DNA of 64,000 nt from Mesorhizobium plurifarium (GTDB taxonomy: Bacteria; Pseudomonadota; Alphaproteobacteria; Rhizobiales; Rhizobiaceae). Position numbers and translations under genes: made by a program. The notes beneath the pieces are model-generated. The model did not search any database, was not told where the DNA came from, and saw only the letters and a list, made by a program, of their open reading frames with translations. This document shows, piece by piece, positions 24,255-32,307 of the stretch (the first letter of the stretch is position 1; the number at the start of each line of letters is the position of its first letter). The stretch covers positions 172,779 to 236,778 of the forward strand of contig CCNB01000034.1 of the NCBI GenBank assembly GCA_000824785.1. Direction: 5' to 3'.

Positions 24255-25070
24255 GTGAGCGTGGCGGACGCTGCAGCCATCCAATCCGGCAAGGCGCAAA
24301 GCGGCGCCGCCGAAGCCATCCATGTCGAGAACCTGCATAAGAAGTTCGGCCAGCTGCACGTGCTGAAGGGCGTTTCGCTGTCGGCGCGCGACGGCGAGGT
24401 GGTCGCCATCATCGGCGGCTCCGGCTCCGGCAAGTCGACGCTGCTGCGCTGCATCAACTGCCTGGAAAATCCGACCAGCGGCATCATTCGCGTCAATGGC
24501 GAGGAGATCAAGCTCAAGGCCGACAGCCATGGCCACACCGTTCCGGCCGACCGCAGGCAGATCGAGCGGATCCGCTCGAGGCTCGGCATGGTGTTCCAGA
24601 ATTTCAACCTGTGGAGCCACATGACGCTGATCGAGAACGTCATCGAGGTTCCGGTGCATGTGCTGGGCGTCAAGCGCGACGAGGCGATCGCCCAGGCCGA
24701 GAAGCTGCTCGCCCGCGTCGGGCTGGCGGACAAGCGCGACGTCTATCCGGCCTTCCTGTCCGGCGGGCAGCAGCAGCGCGCCGCGATCGCCCGGGCGCTG
24801 GCGATCAACCCGCGCGTCATGCTGTTCGACGAGCCGACCTCCGCGCTCGATCCCGAGCTCGTCGGCGAGGTGCTGAAGGTGATCGGCGACCTGGCGCGCG
24901 AGGGGCGCACCATGGTGCTGGTGACGCATGAAATGAAGTTCGCCCGCGAGGTCGCGACGCATGTCGTCTATCTCTACAACGGGCTGGTCGAGGAGGAAGG
25001 TCCGCCGGAACAGCTGTTCGGCGCGCCCAAATCCGAAAGGCTCAAACAATTCCTCCGCAATGTCGGCTAG
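24255..25070 (+). CDS. Polar amino acid ABC transporter ATP-binding protein (HisP-like)
   Basis: A 271-residue ATPase that powers uptake of a basic or polar amino acid. Walker A is GGSGSGKST (residues 56-64), the Q-loop is MVFQNFNLWSHMT, the signature is LSGGQQQRAAIARAL, and Walker B is VMLFDEPTSALDPE, followed by VTHEM. The FNLW(S)H sequence is typical of HisP/ArgT/OccP ATPases for histidine, arginine, octopine or nopaline. The start is a GTG at 24255 with GAGG nine bases before it. The importer continues with the binding protein and two permeases downstream on the same strand. Confidence 0.93.
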   Translation: MSVADAAAIQSGKAQSGAAEAIHVENLHKKFGQLHVLKGVSLSARDGEVVAIIGGSGSGKSTLLRCINCLENPTSGIIRVNGEEIKLKADSHGHTVPADRRQIERIRSRLGMVFQNFNLWSHMTLIENVIEVPVHVLGVKRDEAIAQAEKLLARVGLADKRDVYPAFLSGGQQQRAAIARALAINPRVMLFDEPTSALDPELVGEVLKVIGDLAREGRTMVLVTHEMKFAREVATHVVYLYNGLVEEEGPPEQLFGAPKSERLKQFLRNVG

Positions 25071-25127
25071 GAACTGGCATCAAGCGGAGCGAAAAACCGG
25101 GAACAACAACAAACTGGGAGTCCTGAA

Positions 25128-25925
25128 ATGAAGACTGTTCTCAAGACCTTCGCGGCAGCGCTGCTTCTCGGCGTCGCGGCGATGGGCGGCGTGGCCAAGG
25201 CCGAGCAGGTCAAGATCGGCGTCGCCGCCGAGCCCTACCCGCCGTTCACCTCGCCCGACGCCACCGGCAAGTGGGTGGGCTGGGAAATCGACTTCGTCAA
25301 CGCCGTCTGCGCCGAAGAGAAGCTCGACTGCGTCATCACGCCGGTTGCCTGGGACGGCATCATCCCGGCGCTGACCACCAAGAAGATCGACGCCATCGTC
25401 TCTTCGATGTCGATCACCGACGAGCGCAAGAAGACAATCGACTTCTCGGACAAGTACTATAACACCCCGACCGCGATCATCGGGCCGAAAGACCAGAAGT
25501 TCGGCGCCACGCCGGACGACCTCAAGGGCAAGGTGATCGGCGTCCAGGTGTCCACGGTGCATGCGGTCTATGCGAAGAAGCACTTCACCGGCGCCCAGGA
25601 AATCAAGGAATACCAGACGCAGGACGAAGCCAACAACGATCTGGCCGCCGGCCGTATCGACGCGGTGCAGGCCGACTCGATCGCGCTCGGCGAATTCCTG
25701 AAAACCGACCAGGGCAAGGCTTGCTGCGACCTGAAGGGCATGGTGGCCCCGGACGACGAAGTGCTTGGACCGGGCGTCGGCGCCGGCATCCGCAAGGAAG
25801 ACACCGCGCTCAAGGAAAAGTTCAACGCCGGTATCAAGGCGATCCGCGCCAACGGCAAATATGACGAGATCTCGAAGAAATATTTCGACTTCGACATCTA
25901 TGGCGGCGCCACACAGTCGAACTGA
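25128..25925 (+). CDS. Basic amino acid ABC transporter substrate-binding protein (HisJ/ArgT-like)
   Basis: A 265-residue periplasmic protein. Residues 1-25 are a Sec signal peptide ending GVAKA before EQVKIGV. Type II fold signatures are VAAEPYPPFTSPDATGKWVGWEIDFVNAVC, with the ligand-binding acidic residue in WEID, and SMSITDERKKTIDFSDKYY. A cysteine pair near KLDC and later KACCDL could form disulphides. It is closest to histidine, lysine-arginine-ornithine and opine binding proteins. The ATG at 25128 follows GGGAG. Position after the ATPase, and across from a DDAH-family enzyme, suggests an arginine-like ligand. Confidence 0.92.
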   Translation: MKTVLKTFAAALLLGVAAMGGVAKAEQVKIGVAAEPYPPFTSPDATGKWVGWEIDFVNAVCAEEKLDCVITPVAWDGIIPALTTKKIDAIVSSMSITDERKKTIDFSDKYYNTPTAIIGPKDQKFGATPDDLKGKVIGVQVSTVHAVYAKKHFTGAQEIKEYQTQDEANNDLAAGRIDAVQADSIALGEFLKTDQGKACCDLKGMVAPDDEVLGPGVGAGIRKEDTALKEKFNAGIKAIRANGKYDEISKKYFDFDIYGGATQSN

Positions 25926-26010
25926 GCCCTCTCGCGAATGAGTGTGGGCATGGCGCCAACGCCATGCCCAACCTTGCCACGCATGCATGCCGCTGACCCG
26001 ATGATCGGCG

Positions 26011-26117
26011 GCTAGAGCAATTCCAGGAAAAGTGTGAGCGGTTTTCCGTCCGGAATTGCGTGAGAACAAAGAGATAGAGTGGTTCGCCGTTTCCGTGAAA
26101 CGGTGAAACTCTCTAGC
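26011..26117. repeat. MITE-like intergenic element with terminal inverted repeats
   Basis: A 107-base element bounded by GCTAGAG (26011-26017) and CTCTAGC (26111-26117). It has two hairpin modules: GCAATTCC...GGAATTGC with inner GGAAAA/TTTTCC, then TTCGCCGTTTC-CGT-GAAACGGTGAA. The first module recurs at 20011-20060 and, inverted and diverged, at 46516-46560. No coding capacity. It sits between the binding-protein and first permease genes and so may affect the relative expression of importer parts. Confidence 0.75.
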
Positions 26118-26176
26118 CCAGCAATCCGGGGGCGAAGCTGATCGACGCCTTTCTTCCGGCCTCCGCGGCCGGCATC

Positions 26177-26887
26177 ATGGAACTCCTGTCACCCGTGGCG
26201 CCCGGCTGGGGCGGCACGCTGCTGGTCGGGCTGCTGCATTCGATCGAGATTGCCGTGGGCGCCACCTGCCTCGGCCTCATGATCGGCACCGCCGGCGCCT
26301 TCGGCAAGCTCTATGGCGGCCCGGTGACGCGCGACCTTCTGGCCGTCTACACCACGGTGGTCCGCGCGGTGCCGGAACTGGTGCTGATCCTGCTGCTTTA
26401 TTACGCCGGCACCGACCTCATCAACCAGGTGCTGACGGCGATGGGCTACAGCCGCGTCGACATCAGCGGGCTCGCGGCCGGCATTTTCGTGCTGGGTTTC
26501 GTGCAGGGCGCCTATTCGACCGAAGTCATCCGCGGCGCCATCCTCGCCATCCCGCAAGGCCAGATCGAGGCCGCCCGAGCCTACGGCATGCCGCCCGGCC
26601 TGATGCTGCGGCGTATAACGCTGCCGGCCATGCTGCCCTTCGCCATTCCCGGCCTTGCCAATCTGTGGCTGATCGCCACCAAGGACACCGCGCTGCTTGC
26701 CGTCGTCGGCTTCTTCGAACTGACGCTGGCGACGCGCCAGGCGGCCGGCGTCACCAAGGCCTATCTGCTCTTCTATCTCGCGGCCGGCGCGCTCTATCTC
26801 GCGCTCACGCTGTTCTCGAACCTGATCATCGGCCGCGTCGAGGCCTGGTCGCGGCGCGGCATGCCCTCCGTCAAGGAGGCGCGCTGA
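26177..26887 (+). CDS. Polar amino acid ABC transporter permease (HisQ-like)
   Basis: A 236-residue inner-membrane permease with about five spans. Motifs are YTTVVRAVPELVLILLLYYAG, GAYSTEVIRGAILAIPQGQIEAARAYGM (the EAA loop that docks the ATPase), and the ATKDTALLAVVG segment. The ATG at 26177 lacks a clear ribosome site; a CTG at 26138, preceded by GGGGG and in frame, would add 13 residues and may be the real start. It pairs with the next permease, whose ATG overlaps its stop by one base (TGATG). Confidence 0.9.
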   Translation: MELLSPVAPGWGGTLLVGLLHSIEIAVGATCLGLMIGTAGAFGKLYGGPVTRDLLAVYTTVVRAVPELVLILLLYYAGTDLINQVLTAMGYSRVDISGLAAGIFVLGFVQGAYSTEVIRGAILAIPQGQIEAARAYGMPPGLMLRRITLPAMLPFAIPGLANLWLIATKDTALLAVVGFFELTLATRQAAGVTKAYLLFYLAAGALYLALTLFSNLIIGRVEAWSRRGMPSVKEAR

Positions 26888-27696
26888 TGACGGCCGAAGC
26901 CATCGCGATCAACATGGCGGCGCGCGCCTCAATCTGGCTCAAGCCGCACCGCATCGTGCTCATCCTGATCGCCTTGGCGCTGGTGCTCTGCGCAGCCTTC
27001 TTCATGCGCTGGGACTGGCTGCCGCAATATTGGGAAATGGGCCTGATGGGCATCTGGCGGGCGCTCTGGATCCTCGCCGTCACCTGCGCGCTGGGCTTTG
27101 CGCTTGCCGTGCCGCTCGGGCTCGCCCAGGCCAGCGGGCCGATCTGGTTCTCGGCGCCGGCAAAAGCCTTCTGCACCATCATCCGCGGAACGCCGCTGCT
27201 GTTGCAACTCTGGCTGCTCTATTACGGGCTCGGCTCGGTCTTCCCGCAATATCCGTGGATCCGCGAATCCTGGCTGTGGCCATATCTCAGGCAGGCCTGG
27301 CCCTATGCCGTGGTGGCACTGACCTTTTCCTTCGCGGGCTATGAGGGCGAGGTGATGCGCGGCGCCTTTGCCGGCGTGCCTAGAGGCCAGCTCGAGGCCG
27401 CCCGCGCCTTCGGCATGAGCCGTTGGAAAATCTTCCGCCGCATCTGGCTGCCGCAAGCCTTCTACCGGGCGCTGCCGACGCTGACGGGCGAGACGGTGCT
27501 GCAGCTGAAGTCGACGCCGCTGGTGGCGACGATCAGCGTCATCGACATCTTCGCCGTCTCCTCCAAGGTGCGCCAGGACACCTATCTGACCTACGAGCCT
27601 TTGCTGCTTCTGGCGCTGATCTATATGACCATCACCGGCATCCTGGTCTTCGTCTTCAGCCGGATCGAGGCGCGGATTCCGGTCAAAATCGGTTAG
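26887..27696 (+). CDS. Polar amino acid ABC transporter permease (HisM-like)
   Basis: A 269-residue permease. After a cytoplasmic N-terminal region come five spans. FCTIIRGTPLLLQLWLLYYGL is the typical HisM segment, GYEGEVMRGAFAGVPRGQLEAARAFGM is the EAA loop, and LKSTPLVATISVIDIF follows. It overlaps the upstream permease by one base, so the two are made together and form the membrane heterodimer. Together with the genes at 24255-25925 it gives a complete importer. A hairpin-rich repeat follows immediately. Confidence 0.92.
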   Translation: MTAEAIAINMAARASIWLKPHRIVLILIALALVLCAAFFMRWDWLPQYWEMGLMGIWRALWILAVTCALGFALAVPLGLAQASGPIWFSAPAKAFCTIIRGTPLLLQLWLLYYGLGSVFPQYPWIRESWLWPYLRQAWPYAVVALTFSFAGYEGEVMRGAFAGVPRGQLEAARAFGMSRWKIFRRIWLPQAFYRALPTLTGETVLQLKSTPLVATISVIDIFAVSSKVRQDTYLTYEPLLLLALIYMTITGILVFVFSRIEARIPVKIG

Positions 27697-27763
27697 CGAA
27701 TAGAGAGTAGCGAATAGCGAGTAGTTCCTTTATCTCCCCTACTCGCTATTCCCTATTCGCTAC
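27693..27763. repeat. Short direct and inverted repeats after the permease gene
   Basis: The unit TAGCGAATAG/GAGTAG is repeated and then occurs inverted. Perfect arms are 27712-27724 with 27739-27751 (13 bases, 14-base loop), and 27707-27717 with 27753-27763 (11 bases). It could act as a weak transcript end or RNA-stabilising hairpin between the importer and the next gene. A similar short-unit repeat ends the window. Confidence 0.75.
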
Positions 27764-27782
27764 TTGCTGCAGGGCAACTCTG

Positions 27783-28784
27783 ATGCAACTCACCCTCGAC
27801 CAGGCAACAGGCCTATGCCGGATGGCGGCGCTCGGCGCGGGCGCCAATGAGGAGGCGGCACAGTCGCTGACCGCTTCCATCATCGCGGCCGAGGCCGAAG
27901 GCCTGTCGACCGTCGGGCTGTCGCATTTCATCGATTATCTGGAGGCGCTCGAAGCCGGCCGCATCGACGGCAATGCCGATCCGGTGATCACCAGGCCGGC
28001 GCTCGCAGTCTATCTCTCCGATGCGGGCGGCGGGCTTGCCCATACCGGTTTCGACCGCACGATCGACGACCTGGTCAAGGCGGCGAAGCTGTTCGGCGTC
28101 TCGATCTTCTCGCAGAAGAACGCCTATACTTGCGGCGCGCTCGGCTATTTCACCGGCCGGCTGGCCGAACAGGGGCTGGTGTCCTTCGCCGCCACCAACG
28201 GGCCGGCGGTGCTGGCCGGCTCAGGCTCGGTCAAGCCGGTCTATTGCACCAACCCGATGTCCTTCGCCTCGCCCGCCGCCGACGGGCCGCCGCTCATCAT
28301 CGACCAGTCGTCGAGCGCCACCGCCTTCGTCAACATCCGCAAGGCGGCCGAGGACGGCAAGAAGATACCCGAAGGCTGGGCGCTGGATGCCAGCGGCAAC
28401 CCGACCACCGACCCGGCAGCGGCGATGAAGGGCGCGATGCTTGCCTTTGGCGGCCAGCGCGGCGCCAACATCGCCCTTATGGTCGAGGTGCTGGCCGCGG
28501 GCATTTCCGGCGCCAACTGGTCGCTCGACGCGCCATGGTTCACCGGCGGGCCGGACAGCCCCGGAACCGGCCTTTTCGTCCTGGCCATCGAACCAAAACT
28601 GCTCGACCCGGATTTCGAGCAGCGCATGAAGGACCAGCTCGACCGGCTGCGGCGGCGCTATGGCGTGCATATTCCCGGACGCTCCCGCGCCGAGGCCGCC
28701 GAGAAGGCAAAGGCGCGCGGCATCACCACGTCCAGGGCGGTCGTGCAGCGCATTTCGGAATTCGCCGAGCGTTACTCGGCCTGA
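27783..28784 (+). CDS. Ldh/malate dehydrogenase type-2 family oxidoreductase (DpkA-like imino acid reductase)
   Basis: A 333-residue NAD(P)H-dependent enzyme of the LDH2/MDH2 family, which has its own non-Rossmann fold. The conserved catalytic His is at 48 (GLSHF), later motifs are NAYTCGALGYF, ATNGPAVLAGSG and TNPMSFASP (nicotinamide-binding region), then DQSSSATAFVNIRKA. Family members reduce 2-oxo acids or cyclic imines such as pyrroline- and piperideine-2-carboxylate. After an amino-acid importer, an imino-acid reductase role is attractive, for example forming proline or pipecolate. The ATG at 27783 follows GCAGGGC. Substrate is inference. Confidence 0.85.
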   Translation: MQLTLDQATGLCRMAALGAGANEEAAQSLTASIIAAEAEGLSTVGLSHFIDYLEALEAGRIDGNADPVITRPALAVYLSDAGGGLAHTGFDRTIDDLVKAAKLFGVSIFSQKNAYTCGALGYFTGRLAEQGLVSFAATNGPAVLAGSGSVKPVYCTNPMSFASPAADGPPLIIDQSSSATAFVNIRKAAEDGKKIPEGWALDASGNPTTDPAAAMKGAMLAFGGQRGANIALMVEVLAAGISGANWSLDAPWFTGGPDSPGTGLFVLAIEPKLLDPDFEQRMKDQLDRLRRRYGVHIPGRSRAEAAEKAKARGITTSRAVVQRISEFAERYSA

Positions 28785-28998
28785 TTTTTCCCGCGCGATT
28801 GAACCTTTTCCCGACCTGACGCGACGCATCCGCGGCACCCCACGCCGCGAGCCGCCTTGGTTGGCTTCGTCCGGCTCGCGGTTGGCGGCGCCGCGCCGGC
28901 ATTCAGGGCGGGGGCGGGCGTGCTTGCTTCACGCCACCTTGATACCGTCTCAGGTCAGGCCGCCTCGTTGGACCCTGCTTCGGCGTGGACACTGCCCG

Positions 28999-29024
28999 GA
29001 AAACCCCGCTTCGGCGGGGTTTTC
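28999..29024 (+). terminator. Rho-independent terminator with TTCG loop
   Basis: The stem GAAAACCCCGC pairs perfectly with GCGGGGTTTTC around a TTCG tetraloop, followed by TGCTTTT. It is 215 bases after the Ldh-family stop. Near-symmetry means it could work in both directions. Confidence 0.85.
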
Positions 29025-29064
29025 TGCTTTTGTCTGTCACTCGTCTGAAAACATGAACGCCAAG

Positions 29065-29080
29065 GTTAACTTTTGTTAAC
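29065..29080. promoter_or_regulatory. GTTAAC-N4-GTTAAC palindrome upstream of DoxX gene
   Basis: Two GTTAAC hexamers, each self-complementary, are separated by TTTT and so form a 16-base near-perfect inverted repeat. A CTTGAC hexamer, which matches the rhizobial -35 box, overlaps its right edge. It is 57 bases before the DoxX start and could be an operator. Confidence 0.45.
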
Positions 29081-29136
29081 TTGACTTGCATCGAGCCGTC
29101 GGGCGTCTGCCTGTATTGCCACAAACAGGAGCTACG

Positions 29137-29589
29137 ATGTCCGCGACCACCGACGCCTCCCGCCCAAAGCTGATGATCCCGGCGCTTGGCCGTCTCTATT
29201 CGGCATTGCATGACGCCGGCGAAACCCTGCTGCGCGCTGTTGCCGGCGGCTTCCTAGCCATCCACGGCTCGCAAAAGATCGTCAATCCGTTCGGCGCCAC
29301 GGAGATGGTCGAGGGGCTGGGCTTCTATCCCGGCGCGTTCTGGTCGCCGCTGCTCGCCTGCACCGAATTCTTCGGCGGCATCCTGATCGCCCTCGGCCTC
29401 TTCACCCGTCCTGCCGCTTTCGCCGGCCTGATCGTGCTTCTTGTCACCGTGTGGTTCCATTGGGTGACCATGGGGGAGGGTTTTTCAGGCGCCGAAAAGT
29501 CGCTGCTTTGGGCGGCGATCCTCGCCTTCTTCGTCATCCGCGGCGGCAATCGGCATTCAGTCGACGCTCGCATCGGCCGGGCTTTCTGA
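29137..29589 (+). CDS. DoxX family membrane protein
   Basis: A 150-residue inner-membrane protein with four predicted spans. After a short polar N-terminus, LLRAVAGGFLAIHGSQKI carries the family's (R/G)xxxGxxFxxHGxxK-like signature; FFGGILIALGLFTRPAAF and VTVWFHW follow. DoxX proteins are linked to thiol or sulfur redox stress in some bacteria, but most have no proven role. The ATG at 29137 follows CAGGAG. The gene lies 113 bases before the NDUFA9-like gene and may be co-transcribed with it. Confidence 0.87.
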   Translation: MSATTDASRPKLMIPALGRLYSALHDAGETLLRAVAGGFLAIHGSQKIVNPFGATEMVEGLGFYPGAFWSPLLACTEFFGGILIALGLFTRPAAFAGLIVLLVTVWFHWVTMGEGFSGAEKSLLWAAILAFFVIRGGNRHSVDARIGRAF

Positions 29590-29702
29590 GCCGCCTGAAC
29601 CTCGATGCGAAACAAGGCAATGGCGACCTCCGGTCGCTCTTTGCCTTTGGCGAGAAACGGATTAAGAAACGGCTTCAGCCAAGCACGCGCGCGGAGCCAA
29701 TC

Positions 29703-30686
29703 ATGACCGAAATCCTGCAGACCCCCAAGCTCGTTGTCGTCTTCGGCGGCTCGGGCTTCGTCGGTCGCCATGTCGTGCGGGCGCTCGCCAAGCGCGGCTA
29801 TCGCATCCGGGTTGCCTGCCGGCGGCCCGACCTTGCCGGCCATGTGCAGCCGCTCGGCAATGTCGGCCAGATCCAGCCGGTGCAGGCCAATGTGCGCGTG
29901 CGCTGGTCGGTCGACCGCGCCGTGCAGGGCGCCGACCATGTCGTCAACCTGGTCGCCATCCTGCATGAGACCGGCCGCCAGAAATTCGGCGCCGTGCACG
30001 ATTTCGGCGCGCGCGCCGTCGCCGAGGCGGCACGCTCGGTCGGCGCCGGCCTCACCCAGATCTCGGCGCTCGGCGCCGATCTCAATTCGCCTTCGGCCTA
30101 CGCACGCACCAAGGCGCTCGGCGAGAAAGCAGTGTTCGAGACGGTTCCCGATGCCGTCATCTTCCGGCCGTCGATCAATTTCGGACCGGAGGACCGCTTC
30201 TTCAACCGCTTCGCCGGCATGGCGCGCCTCTCACCCGTCCTGCCTCTGATCGGCGGCGGACAGAACAAGCTGCAGCCGGTCTATGTCGGCGACGTCGCCG
30301 AAGCGATCGCGCGCTCGGTCGACGGCGAGGTCAAGGGCGGCCAGATCTACGAGCTCGGCGGCCCGCAGGTGCTGACCTTCAAGGAATGCATGGAGGAGCT
30401 GCTCGCGGTCATCGACCGCAGGCGCCTGCTGGTGCCGGTGCCGTGGTGGGTGGCGAACATCCAGGCGTCGATCCTTCAGCTGCTGCCCAATCCGCTCCTG
30501 ACCAGGGACCAGGTGCTGCAGCTGCGCGAGCACAACGTGGTCTCGGACGGAGCCGCCAAGGCCGGCAGGACGCTTGCCGGGCTGGGCATCCAGCCGCAGG
30601 CGATCGCCACCATCCTGCCCAGCTATCTCTGGCGCTTCCGCGCCGCCGGCCAGTTCCAGCAGCGCCGGCCGATCGCCGACCGTTAG
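29703..30686 (+). CDS. Complex I NDUFA9-subunit-like NAD(P)-binding protein
   Basis: A 327-residue atypical short-chain dehydrogenase related to mitochondrial NDUFA9. The nucleotide loop is VVVFGGSGFVGRHVVRALAKRGY (from residue 11); VNLVAILHETGRQKFGAVHDFGA and YARTKALGEKAV, with the Tyr-Lys pair spaced as YxxxK, follow. FRPSINFGPEDRFFNRFA is strongly conserved in this family. In alphaproteobacteria such proteins bind NADPH and are thought to assist complex I or ubiquinone metabolism. The ATG at 29703 follows GGAG. Exact function is inference from the family. Confidence 0.9.
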   Translation: MTEILQTPKLVVVFGGSGFVGRHVVRALAKRGYRIRVACRRPDLAGHVQPLGNVGQIQPVQANVRVRWSVDRAVQGADHVVNLVAILHETGRQKFGAVHDFGARAVAEAARSVGAGLTQISALGADLNSPSAYARTKALGEKAVFETVPDAVIFRPSINFGPEDRFFNRFAGMARLSPVLPLIGGGQNKLQPVYVGDVAEAIARSVDGEVKGGQIYELGGPQVLTFKECMEELLAVIDRRRLLVPVPWWVANIQASILQLLPNPLLTRDQVLQLREHNVVSDGAAKAGRTLAGLGIQPQAIATILPSYLWRFRAAGQFQQRRPIADR

Positions 30687-30754
30687 AAGACTCTGAGTTT
30701 TGATACATGTCGTTATCCCAGAACCGCTGCACACTTCTGGGCGACATGCATTGA

Positions 30755-32125
30755 TTACGCCCGCCGGGAGACCTGCATCGGCAGGCCGCCCTGCGGCTGC
30801 GTGGTGAGCTTCTGCACTGGCCACGGCCGCGTCTCGGACGTCGCATCGAAGCGGAAGCGCGACAACAGGATCGCCAGCGCGATGATCGCCTCCTGCATGG
30901 CGAAGCTGGCGCCGATGCAGACGCGCGGGCCGGCGCCGAAGGGCAGGTATTGGAAGCGATCGATCCTGTCGCGGTTCTCCGGGTGGAAACGCTCCGGCAT
31001 GAAGGCGTCCGGCCTATCCCAGAGCTTGCGATGGCGATGCACGACCCAGGGCATCACCAGCACGGCGGCGTATTTCGGGATGTCGAGACCGTTCCAGGTC
31101 TCCGGCTCGATCGGCTCGCGGTTGATCGACGGCGCCGGCGGGTAGAGCCTGAGCGCTTCCTCGAACGCGGCGCGGGTAAGCGGCATGGCATCCAACCACT
31201 TGGTCGGATCGGGCTCACGCGCCAGCACGGCGTCGATCTCCTGCTCGACCTTGTCGCGCTCCCAGGGCGCCTCGGCCAGGCAATAGATCGTCCAGCCCAG
31301 CGCCCGCGCGGTCGTCTCGTGGCCGGCGCCGATGAAGGTGATGATGTTGTCCTCGACCTCGGCGCGGGTCAGCCCGTCCGGCCCCTCGGCGCGCAGCAGA
31401 AGCGTGAGGAAATCCTGCGGCACGCCACCCGGATCGCGCTTCATCCGCTCTTCGCGCATCCTCACCGTGCCGGCGACGATGTCGCGGAAATAGGCCATGG
31501 TCTTGCGGCCGCGTATGCGGGTGAGGCGCGGCAGCCATTCCGGCGCGCGCAGCAGGTCGAGCGGATCGACGCGGCCCATGGTCTCGAACAGGCGGTCGAT
31601 CTCCCTGGCGAAACTGCCCTGCTCGCCGGCGATCTCGCCGGAGAACAGCGTCTCGGCCAGGATGTCATAGGTAAGCAGCGTCATGTCGTGGGCGACATCG
31701 GTCGTACCGCCGGCCTCGTAGCGGGTGACGAACTCCAGCGTGCGCTTCAGCATCGGCTCGGCGAAACCGAAGATGTGGCGCGGTGTGAACACCGGCGCCA
31801 TCGCCTTGCGCGATCGCTTCCAGACCTCGCCCTCGGCGGTCAGCAGCCCGTCGCGCAGGATCGGGCGCAGGATCAGCTGGCGCACCGTGGCCATCTTGTA
31901 GTTTTTGGCATTGTCGATCAGCACATGGCGGATCAGACCAGGATCGTTGGCGATCACCAGCGGCCCGCCGATGCCGGTCACCGAGATCCAGGGCTCGTTA
32001 TAGGTGTGCTCGCCCCACAGCTCGAGCGGATTGCGGTAGACGATGCGCATCATCTCCAGCGTCGAAGGCGGCTTTGTGCGCGGCGTAGGCGCCGGCGGCA
32101 CGAAGGGGGCGGGCTTGGTGTCCAT
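30755..32125 (-). CDS. Cytochrome P450
   Basis: A 456-residue heme monooxygenase. Hallmarks are the oxygen-binding I-helix AGHETT (267-272), the K-helix EALR (323-326), and the heme loop FGAGPRVCIG with axial Cys403. The N-terminus lacks a membrane anchor, so the enzyme is probably soluble. The general look (FIGAGHETTA, LRLYPPAP) resembles CYP4/CYP102-like bacterial forms acting on fatty acids or terpenes. No ferredoxin or reductase gene adjoins it; the divergent FMN reductase at 32308 is of a different type. The ATG at 32125 has GGAG eight bases before it. Substrate not known. Confidence 0.93.
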   Translation of the reverse strand: MDTKPAPFVPPAPTPRTKPPSTLEMMRIVYRNPLELWGEHTYNEPWISVTGIGGPLVIANDPGLIRHVLIDNAKNYKMATVRQLILRPILRDGLLTAEGEVWKRSRKAMAPVFTPRHIFGFAEPMLKRTLEFVTRYEAGGTTDVAHDMTLLTYDILAETLFSGEIAGEQGSFAREIDRLFETMGRVDPLDLLRAPEWLPRLTRIRGRKTMAYFRDIVAGTVRMREERMKRDPGGVPQDFLTLLLRAEGPDGLTRAEVEDNIITFIGAGHETTARALGWTIYCLAEAPWERDKVEQEIDAVLAREPDPTKWLDAMPLTRAAFEEALRLYPPAPSINREPIEPETWNGLDIPKYAAVLVMPWVVHRHRKLWDRPDAFMPERFHPENRDRIDRFQYLPFGAGPRVCIGASFAMQEAIIALAILLSRFRFDATSETRPWPVQKLTTQPQGGLPMQVSRRA

Positions 32126-32307
32126 GAAGCATGCTCCGCTGTCAGCGCCGAATGTAGTGCCCGACGAGACCGGCGTCCATGTGGCCGGACGGCAGCGCGC
32201 GGTCGCCACATGTCGCCGGAATGTGACCGGAATCAGCCGGTAGCTGCTTGTTGCCGGCGGAACCTTACGTTAGTCACCAACGGATACCGCCAAGCAAGGA
32301 GTTCCCC

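Larger units (their letters stand above)
28785..29136. other. Intergenic region with terminator and possible small RNA
   Basis: This stretch of 352 bases holds no supported protein gene. The first 215 bases are GC-rich with several imperfect hairpins and end at the strong terminator at 28999-29024, which is far from the upstream stop; a stand-alone RNA or long 3' leader is possible. After the terminator the sequence becomes AT-richer and holds the promoter region of the DoxX gene, including an inverted GTTAAC pair. Confidence 0.4.
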
